Shown piece by piece: positions 1 through 8,765 of a stretch of 64,000 nt of DNA; position 1 is the first letter of the stretch, and each line of letters starts with the position of its first letter. Under the pieces are notes generated by a model. The model made no database searches, had not been told where the DNA came from, and saw only the letters and a program-made list of their open reading frames with translations. The stretch is from Dokdonella sp. (GTDB lineage Bacteria > Pseudomonadota > Gammaproteobacteria > Xanthomonadales > Rhodanobacteraceae), in assembly GCA_023228465.1 (NCBI GenBank), contig JALOBC010000008.1, positions 1 to 64,000 of the forward strand, in the 5' to 3' direction. A program made the position numbers and the translations under genes.

Positions 1-631
1 CGCCGTCCACGTTGTCTTCCGGCAGGGAAATCCAGTCGCCCACCCTGAGCATGTCATTGGTCCCCAGCTGGATGCTCGCCACCACGGACATGATGGTGTC
101 CTTGAAGATCAGCAGCAGCACCGCCGACACCGCGCCCAGCCCGGCCAGCAGCGACAGGGCCGAGCGATCGACCAGGACGGCGATGACGACGATGCCGCCG
201 ATCAGCCAGACGAAGATCTTGATCAGTTGCACGTAGCCCTTGATCGAGCGCTCGCTGCCGCGCGGGCTGGCGTGGTACAGGTCCTCCATCGCCGACAGCG
301 CGGCATTGAGGGCGAGCACCAGGAACACCACGATCGAGGCCATCGCCAGCGTCGATACGATGGTTTCGACCGGGGTGGGAACGCCAGGCACCCAGACGAT
401 GCCGGCGCGCACGACCAGCAGGGGCACCACCTGCGCCAGGCGCACGAAGACGCCGCGCGCGACCATGGCATCGTCCCACTGCCATGCCGTGCGCCCGCTG
501 ATCAACGTCATGCTGCGAACCAGTACATGCCGCGCCAACCAGCCCGCGAGCCAGGCCAACAGCAGCAAGGCCAGGCACCCCAGCAGGGTATGCACCCAGG
601 CCGGCTGCAACAACACCTTCAGACTATCCAT
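1..631 (-). CDS. MscS-family mechanosensitive channel (N-terminal part, runs off window)
   Basis: The frame opens at ATG 631 and is still open at base 1, so only about 210 N-terminal residues are seen. They contain several hydrophobic helices (roughly residues 15-35, 70-90, 95-115, 140-160), then the pore-lining MscS helix rich in Ala/Gly/Leu (LLAGLGAVSAVLLLIFKD), followed by the start of the beta domain (RVGDWISLPEDNVDG). The long N-terminal membrane part and the GDWI.LP sequence resemble the YbdG-type (MscM-like) subfamily, which releases small solutes during hypo-osmotic shock from the inner membrane. The subfamily call is inference; the MscS fold is clear. The missing 3' part lies before the window. 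Confidence 0.85.
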   Translation of the reverse strand, partial: MDSLKVLLQPAWVHTLLGCLALLLLAWLAGWLARHVLVRSMTLISGRTAWQWDDAMVARGVFVRLAQVVPLLVVRAGIVWVPGVPTPVETIVSTLAMASIVVFLVLALNAALSAMEDLYHASPRGSERSIKGYVQLIKIFVWLIGGIVVIAVLVDRSALSLLAGLGAVSAVLLLIFKDTIMSVVASIQLGTNDMLRVGDWISLPEDNVDG

Positions 632-1025
632 AGATCATTTCCACTCACCATTCAGTTCGAAGCTCGCCGATGGCATCGGTCGGGAAGGATGCCCTGCCCC
701 ACGCCCGCGCACACCGCATGCCAGGGGTCGGCGTCAGGAGCAGTCGCCGGCATGCCCGGCCGGTCATCGCCAGTGCCCGCATTCCGCCAGCCTTGGCGAC
801 GCAGCCGGCGTGTGGGGCGCCGCCTGCGGAGGATCACCCGCCCATGCGGCACAGGGTGGCCGATGCGGAATCCGGCAGGATGCTGAATGAGTCCGTCCTG
901 GACTCTTCAGCGCGCACGGTCGCGGCAACGCCGCCGCACCTGCTGCGCCGATCAATCGCTTGCGCGATCGACCTGCGAGCGACCCATCCCTGGATCGCGC
1001 CGGCAGGGCGCTTTTCGACACCCGG
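632..1025. other. Intergenic region with one hairpin, no gene seen
   Basis: About 390 bases lie between the MscS gene and the rhomboid gene, both on the minus strand. Reading frames here have no recognisable product. The one visible structure is an inverted repeat at 883-910: an 12-base arm (CTGAATGAGTCC) faces GGACTCTTCAG across a 5-base loop, pairing fully apart from one bulged base. No T-run follows on either strand, so it is not a classical intrinsic terminator. The MscS promoter presumably lies near 632-720. Confidence 0.5.
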
Positions 1026-1670
1026 CTAGCGCATCAACGTGCGCCGCGGCTTGACCGGCAGCTTGCCGCGCCAGTACACGATGAGCAGGAAGCCGATCGC
1101 CATGCCGCCCAGGTGGGCGAAATGCGCAACGCCCGCCTGGGTACCGGTGACGCCGAGGATCAGCTCGATCACGCCATAGCCGGTGACGAACAGCCAGGCC
1201 GGCATCGGGATGGGCGGGAACAGCAACATGATGCGCTGGTGCGGAAACATCATGCCGAAGGCCAGCAGCAGACCGAACACACCGCCCGAGGCGCCGAGCG
1301 TGGGGTAGTAGCCGCCGGTGAACCAGTACACCACGGCCAGTTGTGCCAGCGCGGCGCCCACCACGCAGGTGAAGTAGTAGATGATGAAGGGCCGCGTGCC
1401 GAGTACATGTTCGATCGCGCCGCCGAACATCCACAGCGCGAACATGTTGAAGGCCAGGTGCGTGAACCCCCCATGCAGGAAACCGTAGGTCACCACCTGC
1501 CAAAGCTCGAAGCCGGGCACGTTCCCGTAAGGTGATGCGCCCAGCGGCCAGAGGGCGAAGTGGATGAGCAGCGTTTCGCCAATCAGCATCTGCAGGAAAT
1601 AGATGCCGATGTTGGCAATCAGCAACGCTCGGGTGACCGGCGGGATGTCGAAGGGCATGGATGGCTGCAC
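1026..1670 (-). CDS. Rhomboid family intramembrane serine protease
   Basis: A 214-residue protein with six hydrophobic segments. It has the rhomboid signatures: HGGFTHLAFNMFALW in the first conserved loop, the catalytic serine in GASGG (about residue 125), and the catalytic histidine in AHLGGM (about residue 188). Rhomboids cleave transmembrane substrates within the inner membrane. Length fits the compact GlpG-like core without an extra cytosolic domain. The first codon is GTG at 1670; an in-frame ATG at 1658 (MPFDIPPVT) is an equally good start, since no strong ribosome site distinguishes them. It lies 66 bases downstream of the alkyltransferase-like gene and could share its transcript. The substrate is unknown. 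Confidence 0.92.
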   Translation of the reverse strand: MQPSMPFDIPPVTRALLIANIGIYFLQMLIGETLLIHFALWPLGASPYGNVPGFELWQVVTYGFLHGGFTHLAFNMFALWMFGGAIEHVLGTRPFIIYYFTCVVGAALAQLAVVYWFTGGYYPTLGASGGVFGLLLAFGMMFPHQRIMLLFPPIPMPAWLFVTGYGVIELILGVTGTQAGVAHFAHLGGMAIGFLLIVYWRGKLPVKPRRTLMR

Positions 1671-1736
1671 AGCAATCGCCCGCGTGTCGCAGGCGACCGG
1701 GCAGTGCCTGCAGCATGCGGTCTTGGCCGGCGCGAT

Positions 1737-2195
1737 TCAACCGTTGCGCGGCCGTTTCCCCGCCGTCGCCGGGTCGCCGCGCCGGAGCTTGCGTGGCCTG
1801 TCCGGCAACGCCGCGGACGGGGCGAAGTGCGCCGGATTCCACAACGTCTCGTCCAGATCGGCGCCCCAGCCGTGGCGTGCCAGATCCACGCGGCCCCCGC
1901 ACACCAGCACGCCTTCCGCGGCAAGCAGGCGCACCTGTTCACGAAACGCGCCGCTGCCGGGCGGAAAGGCCAGGCGGCCATCGGCGCGCAGCACCCGGAA
2001 CCACGGCAACGCCAGCCCCTCGGGCGTCTCGGCGAGTACCCGCCCGACCAGTCGCGCGCGCCGGGGCCAGCCGGCACGCGCGGCGATTCGCCCATAACTC
2101 GCCACGCGGCCACGGGGAATCGCGCCGATCACGCGGCGGATCGCCGCGACGGCGCACTCCGGTTCGCTCGCGGGTGCGGGGCTGCCTGACATCAT
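1737..2195 (-). CDS. Alkyltransferase-like (ATL) DNA-binding protein
   Basis: A 152-residue protein with the winged-helix DNA-binding domain of O6-alkylguanine-DNA alkyltransferases: GAIPRGRVASYGRIAARAGWPRRARLVGRVL, then the active-site region LPWFRVLRADG. In true MGMT/Ogt the motif is PCHRV with the alkyl-accepting cysteine; here Cys is replaced by Trp and His by Phe. It therefore cannot transfer the alkyl group. ATL proteins bind O6-alkylguanine, flip it and hand the lesion to nucleotide excision repair. The last 50 or so residues, beyond the domain, are basic and low in complexity. The gene starts ATG-ATG at 2195/2192 and is divergent from the gene at 2227. Confidence 0.85.
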   Translation of the reverse strand: MMSGSPAPASEPECAVAAIRRVIGAIPRGRVASYGRIAARAGWPRRARLVGRVLAETPEGLALPWFRVLRADGRLAFPPGSGAFREQVRLLAAEGVLVCGGRVDLARHGWGADLDETLWNPAHFAPSAALPDRPRKLRRGDPATAGKRPRNG

Positions 2196-2226
2196 CGACC
2201 ACGCAAGCTAGCATAAGCACGCTTCC

Positions 2227-2646
2227 ATGACGGACCCCATCGTGCAGAACTTCGAACACATCCGCTCGCACGTCGGCAGCCGGCATACGCTGCGCACCAA
2301 CGACCCCTACCTGATCAGCGTCGAACTGGACGTGGACGAGGGTCGGCGACAGGGTGTCTACCTCGCCGAGCTGGAAGATGGCAGCGGCCTGTCCTATCTG
2401 CGCATTTCCACGCCCGTCGGGCCCTTCACGGGAGCGACCGGCGAACGCTGCCTGCGCTTCAACTGGGAGCAGCGCACCGGCTTTCTCGCGGTCAGCGACC
2501 TGGCCGGCTCGCCCTACCTGCAGTTGTGCGAGAACCGCCCCTACGCCCTGCTGGCGTCCGACGAACTGGACCGCATCATCGTCACGCTCGGCAGGCTCGG
2601 CGATCGCCTGGAACGCACGATCTCGAGCGGCGCCGACCTCTTCTGA
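2227..2646 (+). CDS. Conserved-looking small cytosolic protein, function unknown
   Basis: A 139-residue, acidic, soluble protein without signal peptide or membrane segment. Alternating strands and a C-terminal helical part (LASDELDRIIVTLGRLGDRLE) are suggestive of the YbjN / CesT secretion-chaperone fold, but I see no decisive motif and this is only an impression. It stands alone on the plus strand between the divergent ATL gene and the convergent pit gene, whose stop codon is only 12 bases away, so its transcript must end inside or through pit. Codon use matches its neighbours, so it looks like a real resident gene. Confidence 0.7.
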   Translation: MTDPIVQNFEHIRSHVGSRHTLRTNDPYLISVELDVDEGRRQGVYLAELEDGSGLSYLRISTPVGPFTGATGERCLRFNWEQRTGFLAVSDLAGSPYLQLCENRPYALLASDELDRIIVTLGRLGDRLERTISSGADLF

Positions 2647-2658
2647 GCGCCGCCCCGC

Positions 2659-3792
2659 TCAGGCGGCAAGGCCGGCCGCGCGCGCCGCCAGCAGCAGCAG
2701 CCAGGCCAGCAGCGCGGTGACCGGCAAGGTGAGAATCCAGGCCCAGATCATGCGCTCGACCACCGTCCAGCGCACCGCGTTGGCACGCTTGGCCACGCCC
2801 ACGCCGAGGATCGCCGACGAAATGTTGTGCGTGGTGGACACCGGCAGGCCGTAATGCGAACAGGTCAGGATGACCGCCGCCGAGGCCGTTTCCGCAGCGA
2901 ACCCGTTGATCGGATGCAGCTTCACCAGCTTGTGCCCGAGGGTCTTGATGATGCGCCAGCCGCCCGCGGCGGTACCGGCGGCCATGGTCACCGCGCACAG
3001 CACCTTGATCCAGACCGCGATCTGGAAGTTGTGGTTCAGGTCTTCCTCGATGCGCAGGAATTGCAGCCATTCCGGCAGGTCATGGAAGGTGCCCGCGGTG
3101 GTCGCCGTGGCCAGCGCCAGGGCGATGATGCCCATGGTCTTCTGCGCATCGTTCATGCCATGCGACAGGCCCATCGCACTGGCCGACAGCAGTTGCGCCT
3201 TGCCGAAGAAGCTGTTGACGAAGCGCGTGCGGCCGAGGCGCTGCAGCCAGCCCTTGCGCGAGGAGAGCCAGGTGAGTATCGAGAACAGCACGGCCATCAG
3301 CAGGATGCCGAGCACGAAGCCGCCCAGCGGCGAGGTCACCATGGGCACGATGACCTTGGGGATCACGCCCTTGTCACCCCACCAGTGACTGCCGCCCTGG
3401 GCCCAGATGATGGCGTCCCAGTTGCCCTGTGCCGCCGCCAGCGCGGCGCCGCAAAGCCCGCCGACCAGCGCGTGCGAGGAACTCGATGGCAGACCCCACC
3501 ACCAGGTGATGAGATTCCAGATGATCGCCCCGAGCAGCGCGCAGATCAGCACGACCGGCGTCACCACGACGATGTTGATATCGATCAGGCCCGAGGCGAT
3601 GGTGCGCGCGACCGCGGTGCCGGCCAGCGCCCCGATCAGGTTGGTCGTCGCCGCCAGCAGCACCGCCTGGCCCGGGCTCAGCACCTTGGTCGCGACGACG
3701 GTGGCGATCGAGTTGGCCGTATCGTGGAAGCCGTTGATGTACTCGAAGGTGAGCGCGATCACGACGACCAGCAGTACGAGGGTCAGCTCCAT
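2659..3792 (-). CDS. Pit family low-affinity inorganic phosphate transporter
   Basis: A 377-residue inner-membrane protein with about ten hydrophobic helices. It holds both PHO4/Pit signature repeats: GFHDTANSIAT near residue 21 and GMNDAQKTMGII near residue 215, plus the paired SSSSHAL and PVSTTHNI sequences that form the phosphate pore. Pit proteins import metal-phosphate complexes in symport with protons. The gene lies 27 bases downstream of a DUF47 (PhoU-like) gene, the usual regulatory partner of this Pit class, so the two form an operon in the order DUF47-pit. No Pho box was recognised upstream. Confidence 0.93.
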   Translation of the reverse strand: MELTLVLLVVVIALTFEYINGFHDTANSIATVVATKVLSPGQAVLLAATTNLIGALAGTAVARTIASGLIDINIVVVTPVVLICALLGAIIWNLITWWWGLPSSSSHALVGGLCGAALAAAQGNWDAIIWAQGGSHWWGDKGVIPKVIVPMVTSPLGGFVLGILLMAVLFSILTWLSSRKGWLQRLGRTRFVNSFFGKAQLLSASAMGLSHGMNDAQKTMGIIALALATATTAGTFHDLPEWLQFLRIEEDLNHNFQIAVWIKVLCAVTMAAGTAAGGWRIIKTLGHKLVKLHPINGFAAETASAAVILTCSHYGLPVSTTHNISSAILGVGVAKRANAVRWTVVERMIWAWILTLPVTALLAWLLLLAARAAGLAA

Positions 3793-3819
3793 GGTCGATC
3801 CAGGTCTGCGGCTGGCGCG

Positions 3820-4449
3820 TTACGAATTCTTGAGCACGATCTGGTAAACCACGTTGCCGGCATCGCGGCAACGATCGATGGCCTTTTCCAGCAGTTCGAA
3901 GAGATCCTTCAGCAGCAGGATGCGGATCAGCTCGTGGCGCCCGCCGTAAAGATCGCGATAGGACTCCAGCATCAGCCGGTCGGCCTCGTTCTCGATCGCC
4001 TGCAGGCGCTCGTTGTGGGCCTTCATCGCTTCCAGGTTCATGCCCTTCCGCAGCAGCGCCACCATCTGCACGATGACCTCGCCGGCCTTCTCCAGCAGCA
4101 CGGCGCGCGATTCGAAATCGATGTCGGCAAGCTCTTCGGAGGCCAGCGAGTAGCGCTCGGCAAACTTGGAGATCGTCTTGGTGATCTTGTTCAGGGCCGC
4201 CGACAGCGCCTCGATATCCTCGCGCTCCAGCGCGGTGACGAAGGTGTTGACCAGCTCCTGGCTGATCTGCGCGGCGAGTTCCTTCTCACGCTTGCGCGCC
4301 AGCAGGAACTCGTCCAGCGACGGCGCCTGCGGGCGCGCGCGCAGCATGATGACCAGCGCGTTGGCTGATTCATGCGCCGCTTCCGCGCTGGCTTCCAGCA
4401 AGCCGTAGAACTTGTCGCCCTTGCCAAAGATCGTCTGTAGCGAAAACAT
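3820..4449 (-). CDS. DUF47 / PhoU-like Pit accessory protein
   Basis: A 209-residue, mostly helical protein starting MFSLQTIFGKGDKFY. Members of the DUF47 (TIGR00153, Pit accessory) family have this opening and a PhoU-like pair of helical bundles with acidic metal-binding residues (e.g. HNERLQAIENEADRLM). They associate with the Pit transporter and modulate phosphate uptake. I chose ATG 4449 because AGGACGACC precedes it at good spacing; longer in-frame extensions upstream give a basic, low-complexity stretch unlike the family. First gene of the two-gene operon with pit. Confidence 0.9.
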   Translation of the reverse strand: MFSLQTIFGKGDKFYGLLEASAEAAHESANALVIMLRARPQAPSLDEFLLARKREKELAAQISQELVNTFVTALEREDIEALSAALNKITKTISKFAERYSLASEELADIDFESRAVLLEKAGEVIVQMVALLRKGMNLEAMKAHNERLQAIENEADRLMLESYRDLYGGRHELIRILLLKDLFELLEKAIDRCRDAGNVVYQIVLKNS

Positions 4450-4678
4450 GGTCGTCCTGCCGCCGGTTGAGGCCGGCCGCGGGTCACGGCCAGGTGCCAA
4501 AGCCACGTATTTTACTTGAGCTTGCGCTTCCGTGCGGGCGGTGTCGGGCAATCCCTGCGCGTCAGCCAGCTGCGGCTGGCGCGCGCAGCCACGTAAAGCG
4601 TTGCCGCGTGGGTCGTTCCGACGCCTGCGGCACACGCTGCGCATGGGCGCGTCGGGGTCGAAGCCCGGCGCGCCCTGC

Positions 4679-5449
4679 CTACTTCCCGTGCGCGATGCGC
4701 GCCGTGCGGATCACGTCGGCGAGGATGCCGCGCAGCACGTGCACTTCGCGTGAATCGGGCCGCGCACGCAGGAACAGGCGCCGCAGGCGGGCGAGGATGG
4801 TGCGCGGCGAACGTCCCTTGTGGAAATCGATCTCGTCCAGCGCCTGGGCGAGATGCGCGAAGAAGCCTTCCATCTCGGCGGCGCTGGCGGGCACCGCTTC
4901 GGGGGGCGCCGTCAGCGCAGGCGCAACCGGCTGCGCGGGCGTGCGACCGAGCGCCGCCATGCGCAGTTCCCAAGCCACCACCTGCACCGCCTGGGCCAGG
5001 TTGAGTGACGGACAGGCCGGGTTGCTGGGGATGGTGATCGCCGCATGGCAATGCTGGATCTCATCGTTGTCCAGGCCATTGCGCTCGTTGCCGAACAGCA
5101 CGGCCACTTCGCGCCCCGCCTGTGCCGCGGCAAGCATCGCCAGCGCCGCCTCGCGCGGATCGAGTTCGGGCAAGGCCACACCGCGCCGCCGCGCGGTCGC
5201 GCCCATGATCAGGGTGCAATCGGCCACGGCCGCATCGAGGTTGCGGGTGACCTTCGCGGTTTCCAGCAGGCCGCCCGCACAGGCCGCCAGGGCGCTGGCC
5301 TCGGCGTGCGGAAAGCTGTGCGGCGCAACCAGCGCCAGCCGGCTGAGGCCCATGGTGCCGAGCGCACGCGCCGCGGCCCCGATGTTGCCCGGGTGCGAGG
5401 TTCGCACCAGCACGATGCGGATGCGTTCGAAGGCGCCGGAAGGATTCAT
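4679..5449 (-). CDS. trmJ: tRNA (cytidine/uridine-32-2'-O)-methyltransferase TrmJ
   Basis: A 256-residue SPOUT-class methyltransferase. Visible motifs are the N-terminal SHPGNIGAAARALGTMGL (motif 1), LFGNERNGLDNDEI (motif 2) and PACPSLNLAQAVQVVAWEL (motif 3, forming the AdoMet-binding knot). The C-terminal helices (GFFAHLAQALDEIDFHKG) match the TrmJ extension. The enzyme methylates the ribose of nucleotide 32 in several tRNA anticodon loops. It is divergent from suhB with 140 bases between, an arrangement common in gammaproteobacteria, where suhB and trmJ adjoin. Confidence 0.94.
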   Translation of the reverse strand: MNPSGAFERIRIVLVRTSHPGNIGAAARALGTMGLSRLALVAPHSFPHAEASALAACAGGLLETAKVTRNLDAAVADCTLIMGATARRRGVALPELDPREAALAMLAAAQAGREVAVLFGNERNGLDNDEIQHCHAAITIPSNPACPSLNLAQAVQVVAWELRMAALGRTPAQPVAPALTAPPEAVPASAAEMEGFFAHLAQALDEIDFHKGRSPRTILARLRRLFLRARPDSREVHVLRGILADVIRTARIAHGK

Positions 5450-5589
5450 TGCAAGCTCGCGTGGGAAAAGGAAAACCGCAGCCCGGCCAAGGGACTCCGC
5501 ATGGCCTGCAACGGCCTGATCTGCTACGCTTTCGGGCTGCGCGGACGGCCTGTCCGTGCCGTTCCTTGCCAGCCGCCAGCGTATTCCCC

Positions 5590-6390
5590 ATGTCCAGACC
5601 CGCCGTCAATGTCGCGGTGCGCGCCGCGCGCGCCGCAGGCCAGATCATCCTGCGCTACATGAACCGGCTGGAGAGCCTGGACGTGGTCGAGAAGCAGCGC
5701 TACGACTACGTCTCGGAAGTGGACCGGCTGGCCGAAGCGGAAATCATACGCGAGCTGAAGCGCGCCTTCCCGCGCGATGCCTTCCTGGCCGAGGAATCGG
5801 GCGCCAGCGGTACGGCGCGCAACGTGTGGGTCATCGACCCGCTGGATGGCACGCACAACTACCTGCGCGGCTTCCCGCATTTCTGCACGTCCATAGCCCT
5901 GCTCGAAAGTGGTCAGCCGACGCTGGGCGTCATCTACGACCCGCTGCGCGACGAACTGTTCACCGCCGACCGGGGCAACGGCGCCTTCCTCAACGACCGG
6001 CGCATCCGCGTCAGCCGCAGGCCGGGACTGGATGGTGCGCTGTTCGCCACGGGCTTCCCCTATCGCCAGCGGCGGCATCTGCAGGCCCAGCTCGACATGA
6101 CCCGCGCGCTGCTCGGCCAGGCCGAGGACCTGCGCCGCAGCGGCTCGGCGGCGCTCGACCTTGCCTACGTTGCCGCCGGGCGCTTCGACGGCTATTTCGA
6201 AACCGGCCTGATGCCCTGGGACATGGCAGCCGGCTGCGTCCTGGTGCGCGAGGCGGGCGGCCGCTACTGCGATTTCAGCGGCCGCGAGGGCATGCCCGAA
6301 AACGGCAACATCGTCGCCGGCAACCTGCCGGTCGTCGACGCCATGCTCAAGACCATCGCCCCCGAAGTGCCGCCCGTGCTGGCGCGCTGA
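5590..6390 (+). CDS. suhB: Inositol-1-monophosphatase / rRNA transcription factor SuhB
   Basis: A 266-residue member of the inositol monophosphatase family. Metal- and substrate-binding motifs are intact: LAEESG (Glu near residue 67), WVIDPLDGTHNYLRGFP (Asp near 85 and 88), and WDMAAG near residue 212. In enterobacteria SuhB also acts in ribosomal RNA transcription antitermination, and it hydrolyses inositol phosphates. I start at ATG 5590 (MSRPAVNVAVRAARAAG), which matches family N-termini; the longer frame back to 5449 overlaps the trmJ start and has no family similarity. Confidence 0.94.
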   Translation: MSRPAVNVAVRAARAAGQIILRYMNRLESLDVVEKQRYDYVSEVDRLAEAEIIRELKRAFPRDAFLAEESGASGTARNVWVIDPLDGTHNYLRGFPHFCTSIALLESGQPTLGVIYDPLRDELFTADRGNGAFLNDRRIRVSRRPGLDGALFATGFPYRQRRHLQAQLDMTRALLGQAEDLRRSGSAALDLAYVAAGRFDGYFETGLMPWDMAAGCVLVREAGGRYCDFSGREGMPENGNIVAGNLPVVDAMLKTIAPEVPPVLAR

Positions 6391-6533
6391 GCAGGCTGCA
6401 GCCTGCCCCGTCGGGACGCGCGGCCCCTGTCCGCGAGCCGGGCGCCGCTGCGCGGCACGCATCGGCACCTTCGATACCCCATTCCTGGCGCGCCGCGCCC
6501 TGCGGTTCCCTGGTGACCCCCGCGGCGGCCCGA

Positions 6534-8522
6534 CTACTGTGCCGTGCGGCGTTGCTTCACGTCATCGGCGGTAACCGGCTTGCCGCGGTTGCCCCAGGAA
6601 CTGCGCTCGTGGTTGATGATGTCGGCCACATCCGCGTTGCCGAGCACGGACGCGAACGGCGGCATGGCGCTCGGATAGACGACCCCGCCCACCTCGACAC
6701 CATGCAGACCGTGCAGGATGGCATCGATCTGTCGCGCGGGATCGGCATCCAGCACGGAGGCATCGCCCTTGAGCGGCGGGAAGGCGCCCGGCAGGCCCAT
6801 GCCGCTGGCCTGGTGGCAGGCCGAGCAATGGGTCGTGTAGAGCGTGGCGCCGCGCTGCGCATCGAACGCATACGGGCCGCTGGGTTCGACCGGCGGCGGC
6901 GCGGTGCCGGCCACGGCGGGAGCAGCCGTCACCGGCGGCGCGGCCGGCACCGCGGGAGCGCCGGGCACGCGCACGTCGATCACCCCCTGGGCACCGCGGA
7001 TGGCATGCGCCATGGAATGATCGACGAAGGTGTACTGCCCCGCTTGCGACAGCACCACATCGAACACCGCGCCCTCGCCCGGCCCCACCGACCAGGTGGA
7101 AACGCCGGTGAGGGCATGCGCCGGGTCGCTGTCGGGATAGACCTTGTCGAACATGCCGCCAATGACATGGAAGGCCGACCACAGGCTCGGCCCGGCATTG
7201 ACGAAATAGATGCGCATCCGCTCACCGGGTGCGACGGTCAGGGGATGGTCGCGGTACTGGAAGGCAACGCCATTGAAGACCACCTCGTCGGGCCGTTCGT
7301 CGAGCATCTTCTGGAAGTTCGCGCCCATCAGCCGGCCGGCCACCTGCTGGGTGTACCACTCGCCCTGCACCAGCACGTAACTCTCGGCGGCCGGCGGCAG
7401 GGGCGTGGCCGGATCGACCACGATGGCGCCGTACATGCCGTTGGCGATGTGCAGCAGCACGGGCGGCGTCCCACAGTGGTAGAGGAAGGCGCCGGCGGTT
7501 TCGGCGACGAAGGAATAGCGGATCGTCTCGCCCGGCTTGATGTCCACGTAGTGCAGGCTCGGCGGGGTGATGGCGGAATGGAAATCCAGCGCATGCTCCA
7601 TGGTGCCGCGGTTGGTGAAGGCGACCTCCACCGTCTGACCCTGGCGTACATGGAAGGTCGGCCCGGGCACGCTGTCGCCGAAGGTCCAGGCCTGGTACTG
7701 CACCCCGCTGGCGATCTCGACCGACTGGTCGGTGGCATCGACCTTGATCTCCACCTTGTCACCGGCTGCCAGCGGCGGCAGCCGTGCATCACGTGCCTTG
7801 GCCACGGGTGCGGTGCCCGCCAGCGACAGGGGCGACACTGCGGCGGCGGCGGCGGCCGGTGTCGGTGCACTCACGTTGAGGCTGCTGTGCAGGCCGGCGA
7901 TGAGGAAGAACAGGAGCACGGCGATGCCGGCCAGCGCGAGCGCCTGGGCACGCCAGGAGATCGGCCGCAGCGTGGCGGGCTGCGCCGGAACGCCCCACTC
8001 GGCGACCCGGCGCCAGCCGGGCCAGCGCCGTTCCAGGTAGTAGTCGAGACTGTAGGGACTGGGTCCGGAGCGGCTGTTGATGACCAGCAACGCAATGAAC
8101 ACCAGCACGTAGATGATGCCGGCACCCATGTTGGTCGCGCCGATCGCGTACGGCCCACCGAAACCTTCGGCCGTGCTCCACACCAGCAGGCTGAACAGCG
8201 CGCCCAGCAGGTAGGTGGTCTTGCGCGCGAAGCCGAGCAGCAAGGCCGCGGCCAGGCCGGTTTCGATGCCACGCGTCAGCCAGACGAACAGCGCCGCGTT
8301 CGGCGTGACGATCCCGATCCACAGGTCGAACCACCAGGCGGACCAGGGCGCCTGGCCCTTGGCCGCATTGTGCAGGTAGCCGACGTAGTTGACCGCGAAA
8401 TCACTGGACCAGGTCAGCGCGGCGTTGATGGCCCAGATGATGCCGAAGGCAACACGCAGCGCGGTACGGGCCAGGGCCGGCCAGGCTTCGGAAACGGGGG
8501 AACGGGCATCATCTGCCATCAC
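6534..8522 (-). CDS. nirK: DoxX-like / copper nitrite reductase (NirK) / cytochrome c fusion
   Basis: A 662-residue, three-part protein. Residues 1-155 form four membrane helices resembling the DoxX/DoxD fold; a fifth helix (192-212) leads to the periplasm. Residues 250-520 are two cupredoxin domains with the full NirK ligand set: H310 and H349-C350, H358, M363 for type 1 copper; H315, H349 and H502 for the type 2 site; and the catalytic D313 and H452 equivalents. A Pro/Ala linker leads to a class I cytochrome c (heme motif C566-S-A-C-H570, axial Met likely M620). NirK reduces nitrite to nitric oxide. C-terminal cytochrome tethers are known in some NirKs; the N-terminal membrane domain is unusual. 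No FNR- or NsrR-like site was recognised in the 243 bases upstream. Confidence 0.88.
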   Translation of the reverse strand: MMADDARSPVSEAWPALARTALRVAFGIIWAINAALTWSSDFAVNYVGYLHNAAKGQAPWSAWWFDLWIGIVTPNAALFVWLTRGIETGLAAALLLGFARKTTYLLGALFSLLVWSTAEGFGGPYAIGATNMGAGIIYVLVFIALLVINSRSGPSPYSLDYYLERRWPGWRRVAEWGVPAQPATLRPISWRAQALALAGIAVLLFFLIAGLHSSLNVSAPTPAAAAAAVSPLSLAGTAPVAKARDARLPPLAAGDKVEIKVDATDQSVEIASGVQYQAWTFGDSVPGPTFHVRQGQTVEVAFTNRGTMEHALDFHSAITPPSLHYVDIKPGETIRYSFVAETAGAFLYHCGTPPVLLHIANGMYGAIVVDPATPLPPAAESYVLVQGEWYTQQVAGRLMGANFQKMLDERPDEVVFNGVAFQYRDHPLTVAPGERMRIYFVNAGPSLWSAFHVIGGMFDKVYPDSDPAHALTGVSTWSVGPGEGAVFDVVLSQAGQYTFVDHSMAHAIRGAQGVIDVRVPGAPAVPAAPPVTAAPAVAGTAPPPVEPSGPYAFDAQRGATLYTTHCSACHQASGMGLPGAFPPLKGDASVLDADPARQIDAILHGLHGVEVGGVVYPSAMPPFASVLGNADVADIINHERSSWGNRGKPVTADDVKQRRTAQ

Positions 8523-8765
8523 GCACTCCTGGGGAGAAAACAGGATTGCCGGGCCGTGGGCGCAACTGCGGTCGGCTCATGCGTCTGCAGATACTGCGCG
8601 CCAACGCGTGAACGAGATGTGATTGCGCGGGTGCCGGGCAACGGCCATCGCAGCATACGCCGATGCGCTGGCCGGACACGCACGGCCGCGCACGAGCGAC
8701 ACGCGCGCTTGCGCCAGGGTGGACATCGTCGCTGCATGGCCGCGCGCGATCAGGCGCGGCGGGAC

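Noticed and set aside
670..1029. A 119-codon plus-strand frame in the gap before the rhomboid gene
   Set aside because: No ribosome site, no domain, Arg/Pro/Ala-rich composition typical of a chance frame.
2827..4368. Plus-strand 500-codon frame antisense to pit and the DUF47 gene
   Set aside because: Composition is typical of an antisense shadow (Gln/Arg/His-rich), while both minus-strand genes match known families.
8523..8765. FNR, NsrR or NnrR-type site upstream of the nitrite reductase gene
   Set aside because: No TTGAT-N4-ATCAA-like or NsrR-like palindrome was found by eye in the gap.
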